Below are positions 8,570 to 16,655 of a stretch of 64,000 nt of DNA, one piece after another (positions within the stretch are counted from its first letter, which is position 1; every line of letters begins with the position of its first letter). The notes below the pieces were generated by a model, which saw only the letters and a program-made list of their open reading frames with translations, did no database searches and was not told the origin of the DNA. The DNA lies in NCBI RefSeq assembly GCF_016616885.1, contig NZ_CP067102.1:1888501-1952500 (forward strand), given 5' to 3'. A program made the translations under genes and the position numbers. The DNA is from Bradyrhizobium diazoefficiens. Lineage in GTDB: Bacteria; Pseudomonadota; Alphaproteobacteria; Rhizobiales; Xanthobacteraceae.

Positions 8570-9811
8570 CTAAGCGACCATCTGCACTGGGAGGGCGGAG
8601 AAACCGTGCACGAAGTTCGATGCGACGCGTTCCGGATCGCCGACGACCTTGATGTCGAGGCGCCTATTCAGCATTTCCTCCCAAAGGATCTTCAGCTGCA
8701 GTTCCGCAAGGTGTCTTCCGACACAGCGATGGATACCGAACCCGAATGAGAGATGTTGCCGTGGGTTCTTCCGATCGATGATGAAGCTGTCAGCCTGGTC
8801 GATGACCTCATCGTCCCGGTTCCCGGAAATATACCACATGACGACCTTATCGCCTCGTCTGATTTGCTTGTTACGTATCACGATATCGACCACGGCGGTG
8901 CGACGCATGTGTGCGATCGGCGTCTGGTACCGTATGATCTCGGAGACGGCGCTCGACACTAGCCGAGGAGTCTCGCGTAGCTTCCGGAGCTCGGACGGAT
9001 TCTGGTCCATGAACAACACGCTTCCAGTCATTGAATTGCGCGTGGTATCGTTCCCGCCCACGATCAGCAGGATGAGGTTGCCCAGGAACTCGCGTGGCTC
9101 CATATCCCGAGTCGCTGGTGAGTGCGCCATCATCGAAATCAAATCTGCGCGGGGCTCGGCATTTTTGCGCTCGTTCCAAAATCTGGTGAAATAGTCCAAG
9201 CACCCGGACAGGACTGCCCGTCGCTTCTCCCAGGTGTCGATCTCGTGGCCAGTTCGCGGAGTTGTGGCGGCGACGTCCGACCAATAGGTCAGCAGCCGCC
9301 GATCCTCAAACGGAAAATCAAACAGCGTCGCCAACATTTGCGTCGTCAACTCGATCGAGACCTTGTCGACCCAGTCGAAGGTTTCATTGCGCGGCAAGCT
9401 GTCCAGAACAGCCTTGACTCGCCGACGGATCAAGCCCTCTAGCTTGGCCAGGTTCTCCGGCGCCACTATCGGACTGATCGTGTCGCGCTGCTCGCCATGT
9501 TTCGGAGGGCTCATCTTAATGAAACTCGGAGTCCAATACTCCTCCGGCAAATCGACGATCGTGACGCCTTGCTCTGACGAGAACACTCCGTGAGTCATCT
9601 CGACTGCAACGATGTCGTGGTATTTTGTTATGGACCAATACGGACCGTGGGGGCTATCTTGACAGTAGTGGATGGGATCTTCCTTTCGTAACCGCTCGAA
9701 GTAAGGCCAGATGCTGTCATCCTGAAAGCGCTTGACGTCGCTGACATCCAGATCACTCAGACCAACATCATATGCCCCCTCGCGCGCGTGACCTGCCAAT
9801 ATTTTATTCAT
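8570..9811 (-). CDS. Cytochrome P450 (soluble bacterial CYP)
   Basis: A 413-residue soluble P450 with all landmarks. The I-helix has GGNDTTRN, the K-helix ExxR is SEIIRYQTPI, and the haem-binding loop FGFGIHRCVG holds the axial Cys. The start is taken at 9811 because GGAGG precedes it; the frame is open to 9838. Such enzymes hydroxylate hydrophobic substrates using a ferredoxin and reductase, neither encoded here. Rhizobial symbiosis islands carry several P450s, including the gibberellin CYP112/114/117 set and CYP127. This gene is not part of a gibberellin operon. A broken second copy of its 5' end lies at 20.9-21.1 kb. Confidence 0.92.
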   Translation of the reverse strand: MNKILAGHAREGAYDVGLSDLDVSDVKRFQDDSIWPYFERLRKEDPIHYCQDSPHGPYWSITKYHDIVAVEMTHGVFSSEQGVTIVDLPEEYWTPSFIKMSPPKHGEQRDTISPIVAPENLAKLEGLIRRRVKAVLDSLPRNETFDWVDKVSIELTTQMLATLFDFPFEDRRLLTYWSDVAATTPRTGHEIDTWEKRRAVLSGCLDYFTRFWNERKNAEPRADLISMMAHSPATRDMEPREFLGNLILLIVGGNDTTRNSMTGSVLFMDQNPSELRKLRETPRLVSSAVSEIIRYQTPIAHMRRTAVVDIVIRNKQIRRGDKVVMWYISGNRDDEVIDQADSFIIDRKNPRQHLSFGFGIHRCVGRHLAELQLKILWEEMLNRRLDIKVVGDPERVASNFVHGFSALPVQMVA

Positions 9812-10110
9812 GATCGCCCTCCGGCCTAAACCTCTCATCTTGCTTTCGTTCGTCTGGGCGAATGCCCAAGGTGGCTCTGAGAGCTTCCGACGATTTTCGA
9901 ATGGACCGACCCATCATTTTCCGCCCGCTGCAGCCCTTTCGGTCGCGAGCGATTGATCAGTTTGAATGTCGAACATATCGCAAGCCGGAGCACAGCTCCC
10001 CTATCAGGATTGGGAGGTGCGTGAGCTTGCGTTCACTGCTAGAATCGTTCCTCGCACAACCGCTCAGCTGGTTGCGGCGTCATCGCGAGCTATCGCTGAA
10101 TTCTGGTGCC
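9600..10110. repeat. P450 5' end and upstream region, copy A of a dispersed duplication
   Basis: The first ~200 bp of the P450 and ~300 bp upstream recur, diverged, at about 20870-21370. Upstream both share runs such as ATTGGGAGG(T/A)GCGTGAGCTTG, and both have a similar stretch CCTCGCACAA(C/A)CGC. Orientation is the same in both copies. Confidence 0.7.
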
Positions 10111-10187
10111 GGATTGGGCCGGTCATGAGGCGGCGGCTGTGCGACTGACCTTGATCCCGTCCCTGAATGTCAGACTGAGAGCGAGTT

Positions 10188-10480
10188 TTGGCTAGTGATT
10201 GTGGCCATCGAGACGACACCAGCTTTTCTGCGCGACCGATCGATCTGCTGGCGTTCTTAGCCAGGCTCGCTCCGTGCTTGATCGGTATCGAGGCGTGCGC
10301 GACTGCGCACCATTGGGCGCGCGAATTGATCGCGCTCGGCCACCAGGTCCAGCTAGTGTCGCCGAGCTACGTCAAGGCCTACCTCTAGCGCGGCAAGAAC
10401 GACGCGGCCGATGCAGAAGCAATCTGCGAGGCGGAGATGCGACCGAGCATGCGCTTCGTCCTGATGAGGAGCGAAGAGTA
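10188..10480 (+). pseudogene. IS110-family transposase N-terminal relic
   Basis: The frame reads LARLAPCLIGIEACATAHHW, ARELIALGHQVQLVSPSYVKAYL, a TAG stop at 10386-10388, then RGKNDAADAEAICEAEMRPSMRFV. This is the DEDD-type N-terminal domain of IS110 transposases, where the stop replaces a Lys codon. The catalytic core and C-terminal Ser-containing domain are missing. Confidence 0.85.
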
Positions 10481-10614
10481 TCACACCTACTCCCTCTTGG
10501 CAGTGGACTTCCGCCACCTACTCCTTGCCGGTTTCCCGGCGCACCAATCGTAGTGCTAGATCTGACGGTGGCGCATAGGCATCCGGAGTCACAAACGCTT
10601 TTTAGAAATGAAAA

Positions 10615-11346
10615 TTAACGATACGCGCCCTTGCAGAGGAGCGAAATGATCTCGTCGAGCGTCGTCATGACAGTGACCGATTCGTCTTTTGGCAACGAGG
10701 CGTCGCGGCAAAACCAGACTGCTCGGCAGCCCGCGCCGCGTGCGCCTAGAACATCCGAGCGAAAGCTATCACCTACCATGATGACCCTGTCTGGCGCCTC
10801 ACGAAAAAATTTTAGACAGGCTTCAAAGGCGGCTTGGCTGGGCTTGCGATAACCGCAATCGCCGCAGAACATGACAAGATCGCAGTTGCGGCTGATATTT
10901 GTATGCCGAGCGACCTCGGCTCGCCACAACCTGTGGCTCGTTCCCCAAGGTGTATTAGACAAGATCGCCGTCCGGTAGCCCATTCGGCGAACAGTAGCAA
11001 TGACTTTCTCCGCTTGTGGCATGAGCTGGCCATTAGCAAAGATTCTTTTGCAGAGACGCAGCTCGAGTAGCCTTGCATCCGCGTCATCAATGTCGGGTGC
11101 CAGTACGCATCTGAACCGATCGGCGAAAGAAACCACACGACAGTCCTCACGCTCTCTGTTCAGCGCCTGCAACGTTGCGCTAGCGATGGATCTCGGCGCT
11201 GAGACAGTGGCCAAATCTATAAAGCTGGACGGATCGGTGAGGAAATCATGCAAGAACTCAATCTGTTCGGCCTCGGTCCGCAATGGATAGTCGCAAAGGG
11301 TGTTACCCCAATCAAAGATGATGGCTATAGGAGTGCTCGTCTTCAT
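10615..11346 (-). CDS. HAD-superfamily hydrolase coupled to the PurC-like gene
   Basis: About 243 residues with the four HAD motifs: I in IIFDWGNTLCDY, II in AILSNTPWG, III with the Lys of YRKPSQAAF, and IV in MVGDSFRSDVLGA. The nucleophilic Asp of motif I is present, but the +2 position is Gly rather than the Asp that acts as acid/base in most HAD phosphatases, so the reaction may not be an ordinary dephosphorylation. The start at 11346 overlaps the upstream stop as ATGA, pointing to one operon with the PurC-like synthetase. A nucleotide- or sugar-phosphate-like intermediate is the simplest guess for the substrate. Confidence 0.85.
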   Translation of the reverse strand: MKTSTPIAIIFDWGNTLCDYPLRTEAEQIEFLHDFLTDPSSFIDLATVSAPRSIASATLQALNREREDCRVVSFADRFRCVLAPDIDDADARLLELRLCKRIFANGQLMPQAEKVIATVRRMGYRTAILSNTPWGTSHRLWRAEVARHTNISRNCDLVMFCGDCGYRKPSQAAFEACLKFFREAPDRVIMVGDSFRSDVLGARGAGCRAVWFCRDASLPKDESVTVMTTLDEIISLLCKGAYR

Positions 11347-12116
11347 GGAAGCGCTTTCAGCCGATCGAGAAACGCTCGCCACTGGCGGAGAACAGTCTCT
11401 GGATCTTTGCCCTTACGCCAAAGGTCCTTATCTAGATCATTTGACGCGTGCTTGGCTCGCATGCAGTCTGGTGAAACCTCGCCAAATATCGCATCGCCTT
11501 CGGCGGTGATAAAAAAGCAGATATCGAGCAGTTCAATTTCGCACGATGCCAAGACTGTCGCCAGCGCCGTGAAGGCTCGCAAAGCCAAATGCCTGGCCGC
11601 ATCCGTATCGATGAAGCGGTCCGCGAGCCAATTCGGCATGCATTCGTCCCGATGCGGTAGTGGGTTGCGCCAGTCGAAGCGGACATAGGGTTCGTGTCGC
11701 TGATCGGGTCGGAGGTATCCGCCATGACGCGTTGGGAAAGTCTCCAACCCGAGGTAAATATGTTTTGGTGTCCCGATGTAGGCGGCCTTCACGATGACCT
11801 CGATAGGCGGAGCCGCAACTCGCCGACTGATGTAATAGTCTTCACCAACGTGAACGATCGTGGAAGGCACACCCTCAGTCTCTAGCATCCGCCAAAGCCG
11901 CTCGCTGATGCGTAGACGTAACCAGTCGGTGCCCTCAACTGTGGCAGCGCGATTTGCGGAGTACGAAAACAACGTGGGCTTTAAACGCACGATGACGTTT
12001 TGATCATCGATAGCGCGGATCACCTTCGATTCGCCCTCTATCAGCAAAGGCAAATCTTCGAACATGGAGCGCCAGTGGTCCGGATCTGCAAACGCGGCTC
12101 GTTCGATAGGCTGCAT
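11343..12116 (-). CDS. PurC (SAICAR synthase)-like ligase
   Basis: About 257 residues resembling SAICAR synthase. The N-terminal LLIEGESKVIRAI corresponds to the G-x-[AS]-K nucleotide loop. The middle has PPIEVIVKAAYIGTP, and the C-terminal half has LLDICFFITAEGDAIFGEVSPD followed by CMR, matching the DEISPDTCR motif of PurC. PurC joins aspartate to the carboxyl of CAIR using ATP. The divergence, the HAD partner and the symbiotic context argue for a secondary-metabolite amide ligase rather than housekeeping purine synthesis. The ATG at 12116 is preferred, with GTG at 12128 possible. A sigma-54-type promoter lies about 250 bp upstream (12368-12383). Confidence 0.75.
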   Translation of the reverse strand: MQPIERAAFADPDHWRSMFEDLPLLIEGESKVIRAIDDQNVIVRLKPTLFSYSANRAATVEGTDWLRLRISERLWRMLETEGVPSTIVHVGEDYYISRRVAAPPIEVIVKAAYIGTPKHIYLGLETFPTRHGGYLRPDQRHEPYVRFDWRNPLPHRDECMPNWLADRFIDTDAARHLALRAFTALATVLASCEIELLDICFFITAEGDAIFGEVSPDCMRAKHASNDLDKDLWRKGKDPETVLRQWRAFLDRLKALP

Positions 12117-12563
12117 TGGGATTTCCACCTATTCACTATGTTTCTGCGTAGAGGTACCTGTCCTGTCGTACGCGCGGGGCTTCGTGTTCGTACAGCCCGA
12201 GGGCATCACGACGAAGCCTGTGAGTGACCGCGACCGCGCCGCAACCGTCCGGACGTACCGCTGCATACCGCCTTGTTCCGATTACAAACGGGGTGGCCCA
12301 ACGTAGGGTATTGTCAGGCGCTGGATCCGCCCCACATCACCGATTGCTTGGTGATGTCCTCCCAACACGCAAATGGCGTGCCGAACTGAAACTGGCGCTT
12401 CTGCAAGCCCTTGAACAAGTATCCTCAAGAGCCTTGAATCGTGCGTCGCGTCACGTTGCGCGAAATGTCTCAAAACCGACAATCGGCGCTGAATGATATC
12501 CGACAACATCAGTTGGACTGTAAGACGACGAGACGCAAAAGGCTTAGCCCAACTTCTGTTCAC
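12117..12563. other. Upstream region of the PurC-like operon
   Basis: About 450 bp between the acyl-CoA ligase stop and the PurC-like start. It contains the sigma-54-type motif and a one-mismatch NifA site (TGA-N10-ACA at 12490-12505). A minus-strand frame (12282-12563, GTG start touching the ligase stop) has no family resemblance and no ribosome binding site. Confidence 0.5.
12368..12383 (-). promoter_or_regulatory. Candidate sigma-54 promoter for the PurC-like/HAD operon
   Basis: The minus strand reads CGGCACGCCATTTGCG, differing from TGGCACG-N4-TTGCW only at the first and last bases, with correct GG-N10-GC spacing. An imperfect NifA site (12490-12505) is centred about 115 bp upstream, a normal distance. 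Confidence 0.5.
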
Positions 12564-14087
12564 CTAGGGGCGTGATCCCGCTTGAATTGCTTTCAGGATA
12601 AAATGCTCGATCTTCCCCAACGCCGTTCGAGGCAAATCATCCGTGAAGATAATCTCGTGAGGCACTTTGAAGCGGGCGAGTTGCGACTGCACATGCGCCG
12701 TCAGCGCTTGTTGTTCAATCTGAGCCCCTGAACGCCGAATCACATAGGCGACCGGAACCTCGCCCCAACTCGGATCTGGCCGTCCGACGACCGCGCATTC
12801 CGCGACATCTGGGTGCTCCAGGAGTACACGCTCCACTTCCGCCGGATAGATGTTCTCTCCGCCGGAAATGATCAGATTTCGTTTTCGATCACAGACCCAA
12901 AAATATCCATCGGCATCACAACGCCCGATGTCGCCCGTGCGATACCAGCCGTCGCGCAGCACCTCGCGCGTTTCTTGTCGATTGCCCCAGTATTCGCAGA
13001 ACACATTGGGTCCTCGGACCGCGATCTCGCCTGGGATCCCTGCCGGCAATCTGTCGCCAGCATCGTTGATGATTACCACCTCGCAGCATAGGCCGGGCAG
13101 GCCGGTCGATCCCTCACGGGCAAGATCGCCGCCGAGCTTTGTATAGATCGCAATGGGGCAGGTCTCCGTGGACCCATAAACCTGCAACGCCGAGATCCCA
13201 CGCGCCGCGACACCTGCGATAGTCTGCTGCGGGACCATAGTTGAACCGGTAGAGATCGCCTTCAGCGAGGATAGGTCGGTCGTCGGCCACTGAGGATGAT
13301 CGATCAGCGCTTGGATCATGGTAGGTACGAGCGCCGTTAACGTAGGTCGATCCCGGTCGAACGCAGCAAGTGTTGCGGCCGGCGTAAACCGCTTGTGCAT
13401 CGTTATTGTCGCGCCGTGATGCAATGCTGGCGTGGTCTGAATGTTGAGGCCGCCGACGTGGAAGAGCGGCAACACGGTCAAGACGTGATCGGCTGAGGTG
13501 AGTCCGTGCATGTGCTGACTCATCATCCCGTTCCACAGTAATGCCTCCTGGCGCAGGACGGCACCTTTCGGCCGGCCCGTCGTGCCTGATGTGTAGACAA
13601 TCACAAGCGGGCAGGACAGGCCAGCGTGGGCATTGCGGCCATCGCCCCGACCTCCTTCAAGCAGCTCATCCCATCCGCTTCCGCAACGCGGCGCGAAATC
13701 AAGACCGACGATGGCGGTCCAGGGCAGTCTCTCCGCTAAAGCTGATAGGATCGACTCAAAAGCGTGCTCGAGTACCAGCACTTTGGCGGCAGCGTCAGAC
13801 AGGATGAAGAGCTGCTCGGTGACAGCCAACCGCCAGTTCAACGGCACGAGTATTGCGCCAAGCCGCGCGCAGGCATACAGCAGCACCAGATAGTCAGGCC
13901 GATTGAGGCTCAGGATCGCAACGCGATCACCTTTTTCGACGCCGAGCTGACTTTTGAGGGCGCGCGCCGCCAGTTCGATGCGCCTACTGAAGGCGTCGTA
14001 GCTCAAGATCGTGCCCTCGAAACGGATCGCCGCCTTGTCCGGAGCGAACGCCACGTTGCGCTCAATCAGTGTAAGGAGATCCATCAT
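12564..14087 (-). CDS. Acyl-CoA synthetase / AMP-dependent ligase
   Basis: A 507-residue ANL-family ligase. It has the P-loop-like VIVYTSGTTGRPKGAVL (about residue 165), the A5-type VYGSTET, the hinge motif GWYRTGDIG.CDADGYFWVCDRKRN and the C-terminal catalytic Lys in LPRTALGKI. It activates a carboxylic acid as acyl-AMP and transfers it to CoA. It resembles medium-chain or short-chain acyl-CoA synthetases, including the malonyl-CoA synthetase and isovaleryl-type enzymes. The gene follows the acyl-CoA carboxylase genes on the same strand after a 450-bp gap, so it may supply the acyl-CoA that they carboxylate. Confidence 0.9.
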   Translation of the reverse strand: MMDLLTLIERNVAFAPDKAAIRFEGTILSYDAFSRRIELAARALKSQLGVEKGDRVAILSLNRPDYLVLLYACARLGAILVPLNWRLAVTEQLFILSDAAAKVLVLEHAFESILSALAERLPWTAIVGLDFAPRCGSGWDELLEGGRGDGRNAHAGLSCPLVIVYTSGTTGRPKGAVLRQEALLWNGMMSQHMHGLTSADHVLTVLPLFHVGGLNIQTTPALHHGATITMHKRFTPAATLAAFDRDRPTLTALVPTMIQALIDHPQWPTTDLSSLKAISTGSTMVPQQTIAGVAARGISALQVYGSTETCPIAIYTKLGGDLAREGSTGLPGLCCEVVIINDAGDRLPAGIPGEIAVRGPNVFCEYWGNRQETREVLRDGWYRTGDIGRCDADGYFWVCDRKRNLIISGGENIYPAEVERVLLEHPDVAECAVVGRPDPSWGEVPVAYVIRRSGAQIEQQALTAHVQSQLARFKVPHEIIFTDDLPRTALGKIEHFILKAIQAGSRP

Positions 14088-14541
14088 CAGTCACCCGCGG
14101 TTTCACTTGCGCCAGCTGCCGCCGGCGCGTTCGAATCTAGAGCCACTCACTCGTGGCGACGGAGATGGCAATCGCAATCAAATGGTGGATCGAACCTCGG
14201 TCGCTCGTCGTCGCAAGTGCGCCTAAGACCTCGTTCAGGCTTTTGATCTCGTGGCGACTTTAAGTAGACCGCGGCTTCTGCACTGGCAGCGTGACGAACT
14301 GAGGGGAGTGCAGTGTAGCTGTTGCGGCTTGCATGGTGCAGTATCGATCATCATCTCTTTCGAGCCTACAACCTGACGTCGCGTGAGTTTCAAGGCGTAA
14401 ATGAACCCCCGGCGATTCGGTGTTCCCTTCAAGGCCCGCAAGCGGGCCAGCTGTTTCTGGCGATGGGATAGTTGACCTTTATGCTGACGGACATCTGGAG
14501 TAGGGCATCTCGCGCCCCGTGCGCGGCCTTCACTGCCACCG
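14088..14541. other. Gap between carboxyltransferase and acyl-CoA ligase genes
   Basis: No supported gene and no clear terminator. The gene order on the minus strand suggests that a further gene of the pathway may have been lost here, but no relic was recognised. Confidence 0.35.
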
Positions 14542-16149
14542 TCACATTCGGAATACGCCGTAATGCGGCGAAATGATTGGGCTGTTGAGCGAGGCACTCA
14601 GAACAATTGCAAGCGCATTTCTGGTATCGACGGGATCAAGGATGCCATCATCCCACAACTCGGATGTCGCATAGTACGCGCTCGACCGCTCGCGATATTC
14701 GTCCAGAATCGGCTGGCGAATGGCTGCCAACTCCTCCGTGGAGAGGTGCCCATTGTGCCGGGCCAGCTGTCTTGCCTTGACGTGTGTGAGGACGCCCGCT
14801 GCCTGCTCGGCGCCCATCGCCGAAATCTGAGACTGCGGCCAAGTAAACACAAAACGCGGATCGAAAGCCCGTCCCGCCATAGCGTAGGTTCCCGCTCCGT
14901 GGGAGGCGTTACAGACGATTGTGAATTTTGGCACAGATGCTCCGGAGACGGCCATGATCAGCTTTGCGGCGTCCTTGGTTATGCCACGCCTCTCGTAGTC
15001 GCGGCCGACCATGAAGCCGGTCGTATTCTGGAAGAAGAGGAGAGGCGTTCGAGACTTGTCGCACAATTGAATGAAGTGAGCGCCTTTCAGTGCGCTTTCG
15101 CTCATCAGCACACCGTTGTTTGCGAGAATGCCAATCTGATAGCCATGCAGACGCGCGAAGCCGCACACAAGGGTCTCGCCATAACGTGCCTTATGTTCGT
15201 GGAACCGGCTGCCATCAACCAGGCGGGCGATGATCTCCCGCATATCGAATTGCGTCCGGGAATCCCTCGGAAGAATGCCGTACAGTTCGGATGCACTATA
15301 GGCGGGAGGCTCCGGAGCGGCTCGGTTGATCGGGGCTTTTACAGGATCACTGAAGCGAGCGACGATATCTCGGGCAATTGCAATCGCATGCAGCTCCGAA
15401 CTTGCAAGGTAGTCGCTCGTCCCCGATGCGCTGGTATGCATATGAGCGCCGCCAAGTTCTTCGGCAGAAATCTCTGCGCCGGTGGCAGCCTTGACGACCG
15501 GAGGACCGCCCAGAAAAATCGCTCCCGTGCCCTCAACGATGATGTTGTAGTCGCTAAGCGCCGGGACATATGCCCCGCCGGCACTGCAATGGCCCATGGC
15601 TATACCGACCTGCGGTACTCCCATCTTTGAGAGAATGGACTGATTGCGAAGGATCCGACCCGCGTGATAGCGATCTGCGAAGAACTCTGCCTGTAAGGGC
15701 AAGAAACCTCCGGCACAGTCACACAAGTGAACGACCGGTAGGCAATTCTCGATCGCGATGTCCAAGGCCCGCACGATCTTCTTGACCGATAGTGGATACC
15801 AGGCCCCGCCCTTGACGCTGGCGTCATCTGCGTGAATGACGACCTCTCGACCCGCGACAATGCCGATCCCGACGACCTGAGCGGCGCCGGGCACTTCACC
15901 GTCATAGACCTTGTTAGCCGCCAGCGTCGAAAGCTCGAGGAACGGCGTGTCTGGATCAAGCAAAGCCTCGATCCGATCACGCACAAACAGCTTGTTTTGC
16001 CGCTTGAGTCGCTCAAGATCCCGTACCGGACGCGCGAAGCGGGCGGCCTGCTGACGCTCCTCCAGTTCTTTTGCAAGTCGCCTGTTATGAAGTTCGTTGA
16101 GCCGATAGTCTTCTGACCTGACGTCCACCAGAGACGAGAGCTGCTGCAT
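14542..16149 (-). CDS. Acyl-CoA carboxylase carboxyltransferase subunit (MccB-like)
   Basis: About 535 residues, full length for the beta subunit of methylcrotonyl- or geranyl-CoA carboxylase. It has the paired crotonase-like lobes, with MGHCSAGGAYVPALSDYNII in the first and FFQNTTGFMVGRDYERRGIT in the second, as in MccB proteins. It transfers CO2 from biotin to an acyl-CoA. Translation starts at 16149, one base after the stop of the biotin carrier gene (TGAAATG), behind GAGGAGCGG. The frame is open further upstream but that start lacks support. Together with the two upstream genes it makes a complete carboxylase. Confidence 0.92.
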   Translation of the reverse strand: MQQLSSLVDVRSEDYRLNELHNRRLAKELEERQQAARFARPVRDLERLKRQNKLFVRDRIEALLDPDTPFLELSTLAANKVYDGEVPGAAQVVGIGIVAGREVVIHADDASVKGGAWYPLSVKKIVRALDIAIENCLPVVHLCDCAGGFLPLQAEFFADRYHAGRILRNQSILSKMGVPQVGIAMGHCSAGGAYVPALSDYNIIVEGTGAIFLGGPPVVKAATGAEISAEELGGAHMHTSASGTSDYLASSELHAIAIARDIVARFSDPVKAPINRAAPEPPAYSASELYGILPRDSRTQFDMREIIARLVDGSRFHEHKARYGETLVCGFARLHGYQIGILANNGVLMSESALKGAHFIQLCDKSRTPLLFFQNTTGFMVGRDYERRGITKDAAKLIMAVSGASVPKFTIVCNASHGAGTYAMAGRAFDPRFVFTWPQSQISAMGAEQAAGVLTHVKARQLARHNGHLSTEELAAIRQPILDEYRERSSAYYATSELWDDGILDPVDTRNALAIVLSASLNSPIISPHYGVFRM

Positions 16150-16150
16150 T

Positions 16151-16654
16151 TCAGGTCCGCTCCTCGAGGAGCGTAACCAGGACAGCATCCTGTTCAAAGC
16201 TCTCGCCTTGCTTGAAGTGAATACGGTCGACAATGCCGTCTTGTGGAGAACGTATGATGGTCTCCAACTTCATGCTCTCGATCGTCATCAGGGGCGTTCC
16301 AACAGAAACGGCCTGACCAGGCGAAACCCGGGTGACAATGACGACGCCCGGCATGGGCGCGCGAGCGACGGCTTGGCTTGTCTCCTGCTTCGACCTAGCA
16401 AGCGTTCGCAATGGGTCGCGGTAATGCAAACTGCGCGTTTCGCCATTGATGTGCACGTGAACGGTGTCGCCATCAATGGCGAACCTGACGGGTTGGCTTT
16501 CACCCGCAATGATAACAACACCGCAGCCGTCACCGCGATGGGAGAACGCGACCGGGGCAATCACCCTGTCATGCAAGCAGAGTCGGTAGTCCTCTCGGCA
16601 TCGTGACAGCCATAGCTGGTATTCGACGCCATCGACCTCAAAACAGTGGTTCAC
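16151..16654 (-). CDS. Biotin carboxyl carrier protein (BT-BCCP part of an acyl-CoA carboxylase)
   Basis: About 167 residues. The last ~75 form a biotinyl domain, PMPGVVIVTRVSPGQAV...TPLMTIESMKLETIIRSP, with the biotinylated Lys in ESMKLE. The N-terminal ~90 residues correspond to the BT (carboxylase-interaction) domain that in MCC is fused behind biotin carboxylase. The start is GTG at 16654, one base after the biotin carboxylase stop (TAACGTG). The whole alpha subunit is therefore split exactly at the BC/BT junction into two coupled genes. Confidence 0.85.
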   Translation of the reverse strand: MNHCFEVDGVEYQLWLSRCREDYRLCLHDRVIAPVAFSHRGDGCGVVIIAGESQPVRFAIDGDTVHVHINGETRSLHYRDPLRTLARSKQETSQAVARAPMPGVVIVTRVSPGQAVSVGTPLMTIESMKLETIIRSPQDGIVDRIHFKQGESFEQDAVLVTLLEERT

Positions 16655-16655
16655 G

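Noticed and set aside
12282..12563. GTG frame touching the acyl-CoA ligase stop
   Set aside because: No ribosome site, no family, and it overlaps the candidate promoter of the PurC-like operon.
14563..15630. 355-codon plus-strand frame
   Set aside because: Antisense shadow of the carboxyltransferase gene.
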